DNA of 64,000 bases from Hippophae tibetana (taxonomy: Eukaryota > Streptophyta > Magnoliopsida > Rosales > Elaeagnaceae). Under the pieces are notes generated by a model, which was given only the letters and a program-made list of their open reading frames with translations, had not been told where the DNA came from and made no database searches. Shown one piece after another: positions 63,875 to 64,000 of this stretch. Position 1 is the first letter of the stretch. Every line of letters starts with the position of its first letter. The stretch lies in assembly GCA_037013495.1 (NCBI GenBank), contig JAZDXN010000026.1, positions 4,278,001 to 4,342,000 of the forward strand, written 5' to 3'. The translations under genes were made by a program, and so were the position numbers.

Positions 63875-64000
63875 TTGTTTCTTTATATTTTCAATAAGTC
63901 TCTATTCTTCAAGAAAAAATTATGAGAAGAGAAAAAGAAAGAGGATGTCGTTCACATTTTCAAAAACAACAAAACATTTGGTAAATATGAGTTACAACGT

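Larger units (their letters stand above)
1..64000 (+). repeat. Satellite DNA array, ~364-bp monomer, organised into higher-order repeats
   Basis: The whole window is one direct tandem array. The anchor ttgtttctttatattttc recurs every 361-366 bp (262, 625, 990, 1353, 1716, 2081, 2444 ... 63149, 63514, 63875) with no gap, inversion or insertion. Monomers differ by scattered substitutions and rare 1-4 bp indels. The same diagnostic variants return every third monomer, giving 1092-bp (left) and 1090-bp (right) higher-order units. The monomer is AT-rich (about 31% GC). Roughly 364 bp is close to two plant nucleosome repeats, which is typical of centromeric or pericentromeric satellites; that role is inference. 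I do not recognise the family and see no CENP-B-box-like 17-mer. The array is truncated at both window ends. Confidence 0.97.
57911..64000 (+). repeat. Right-end A-B-C region with local hybrids
   Basis: A 57699, B 58064, C 58425, B'/C 58789, A 59152, B 59517, C 59878, A 60242, B 60607, C 60968, A 61332, B/C 61697, A 62059, B 62424, C 62785, A 63149, B 63514, and a partial C from 63875 to the end. Unlike the 30-57 kb region, the last A monomers show the left-type forms atattttttgg and tattcgttt again. C heads have caataagtc rather than caataattc. B at 62424 and 63514 share gtgtgtcgaaacc. Nothing other than satellite is present. Confidence 0.87.

Noticed and set aside
1..64000. CRISPR-like array because of regular repeats
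   Set aside because: There are no short repeats with unique spacers; the entire 364-bp unit is repeated without intervening unique sequence.
1..64000. Telomere-type motif from the recurring ctagggtt
   Set aside because: It occurs once per monomer as part of cctagggttg and is never tandem, so it is not a telomere or interstitial telomeric repeat.
1..64000. CENP-B box
   Set aside because: I found no match to the mammalian 17-bp consensus core in any class; the nearest-looking segment (ctcgggtatcgaaacc) does not fit.
1..64000. Retrotransposon or other mobile element inserted in the array
   Set aside because: The monomer phase is never interrupted by more than a few bases, and no long terminal repeats, target-site duplications or polymerase-like frames are seen.

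Overview
The window is a single, uninterrupted block of tandem satellite DNA. About 176 head-to-tail monomers of roughly 361-366 bp fill it from base 1 to base 64000, all in the same orientation. I see no unique sequence, transposon, RNA gene or credible protein-coding gene. One A-class monomer (63149-63513), counted by hand, is 112/365 G+C, about 31%. The window starts and ends inside a monomer, so the array continues on both sides. This points to nuclear heterochromatin of a eukaryote resolved by long-read assembly. A flowering plant pericentromere or centromere is my best guess from monomer length (about two nucleosomes), AT-richness and array style. I do not recognise the satellite family and cannot name the species.

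I number monomers from the first t of the near-invariant ttgtttctttatattttc. Three classes dominate: A (365 bp), B (361 bp) and C (364 bp). They are arranged A-B-C as a 1090-bp higher-order repeat (HOR). Older relatives occur at the left: B0 (363 bp), A0, C0, and three divergent classes F, D and E.

Layout: (1) 1-4002 and 4003-8730 are two versions of one 11- to 13-monomer block that carries the most divergent monomers, including an A0-F-D-E tetramer. (2) 8731-12632 is mostly a 1092-bp trimer C0-A-B0. (3) 12633-24271 is a transition zone where B0 and B alternate, with a 3639-bp tandem duplication across 17080-24357. (4) 24272-27903 holds two A-B-A-B-C pentamers of 1816 bp. (5) 27390-40480 is a 6544-bp segment (18 monomers) duplicated in tandem with no difference at any site I compared. 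(6) 40300-44990 has a 2180-bp tandem duplication. (7) 45000-57900 carries a variant with a C-B'-C step and tandem duplications of 2177 and 2543 bp. (8) 57900-64000 returns mostly to A-B-C, with a few hybrid monomers.

The main biology visible here is the array's own evolution. Every duplication is a whole number of monomers, and several junctions fall inside hybrid monomers, in stretches identical between the two parents. That is the expected footprint of in-register unequal crossover or break-induced replication. A short patch of B0 sequence inside a distant C monomer looks like gene conversion. No protein-based or RNA-based system was found.
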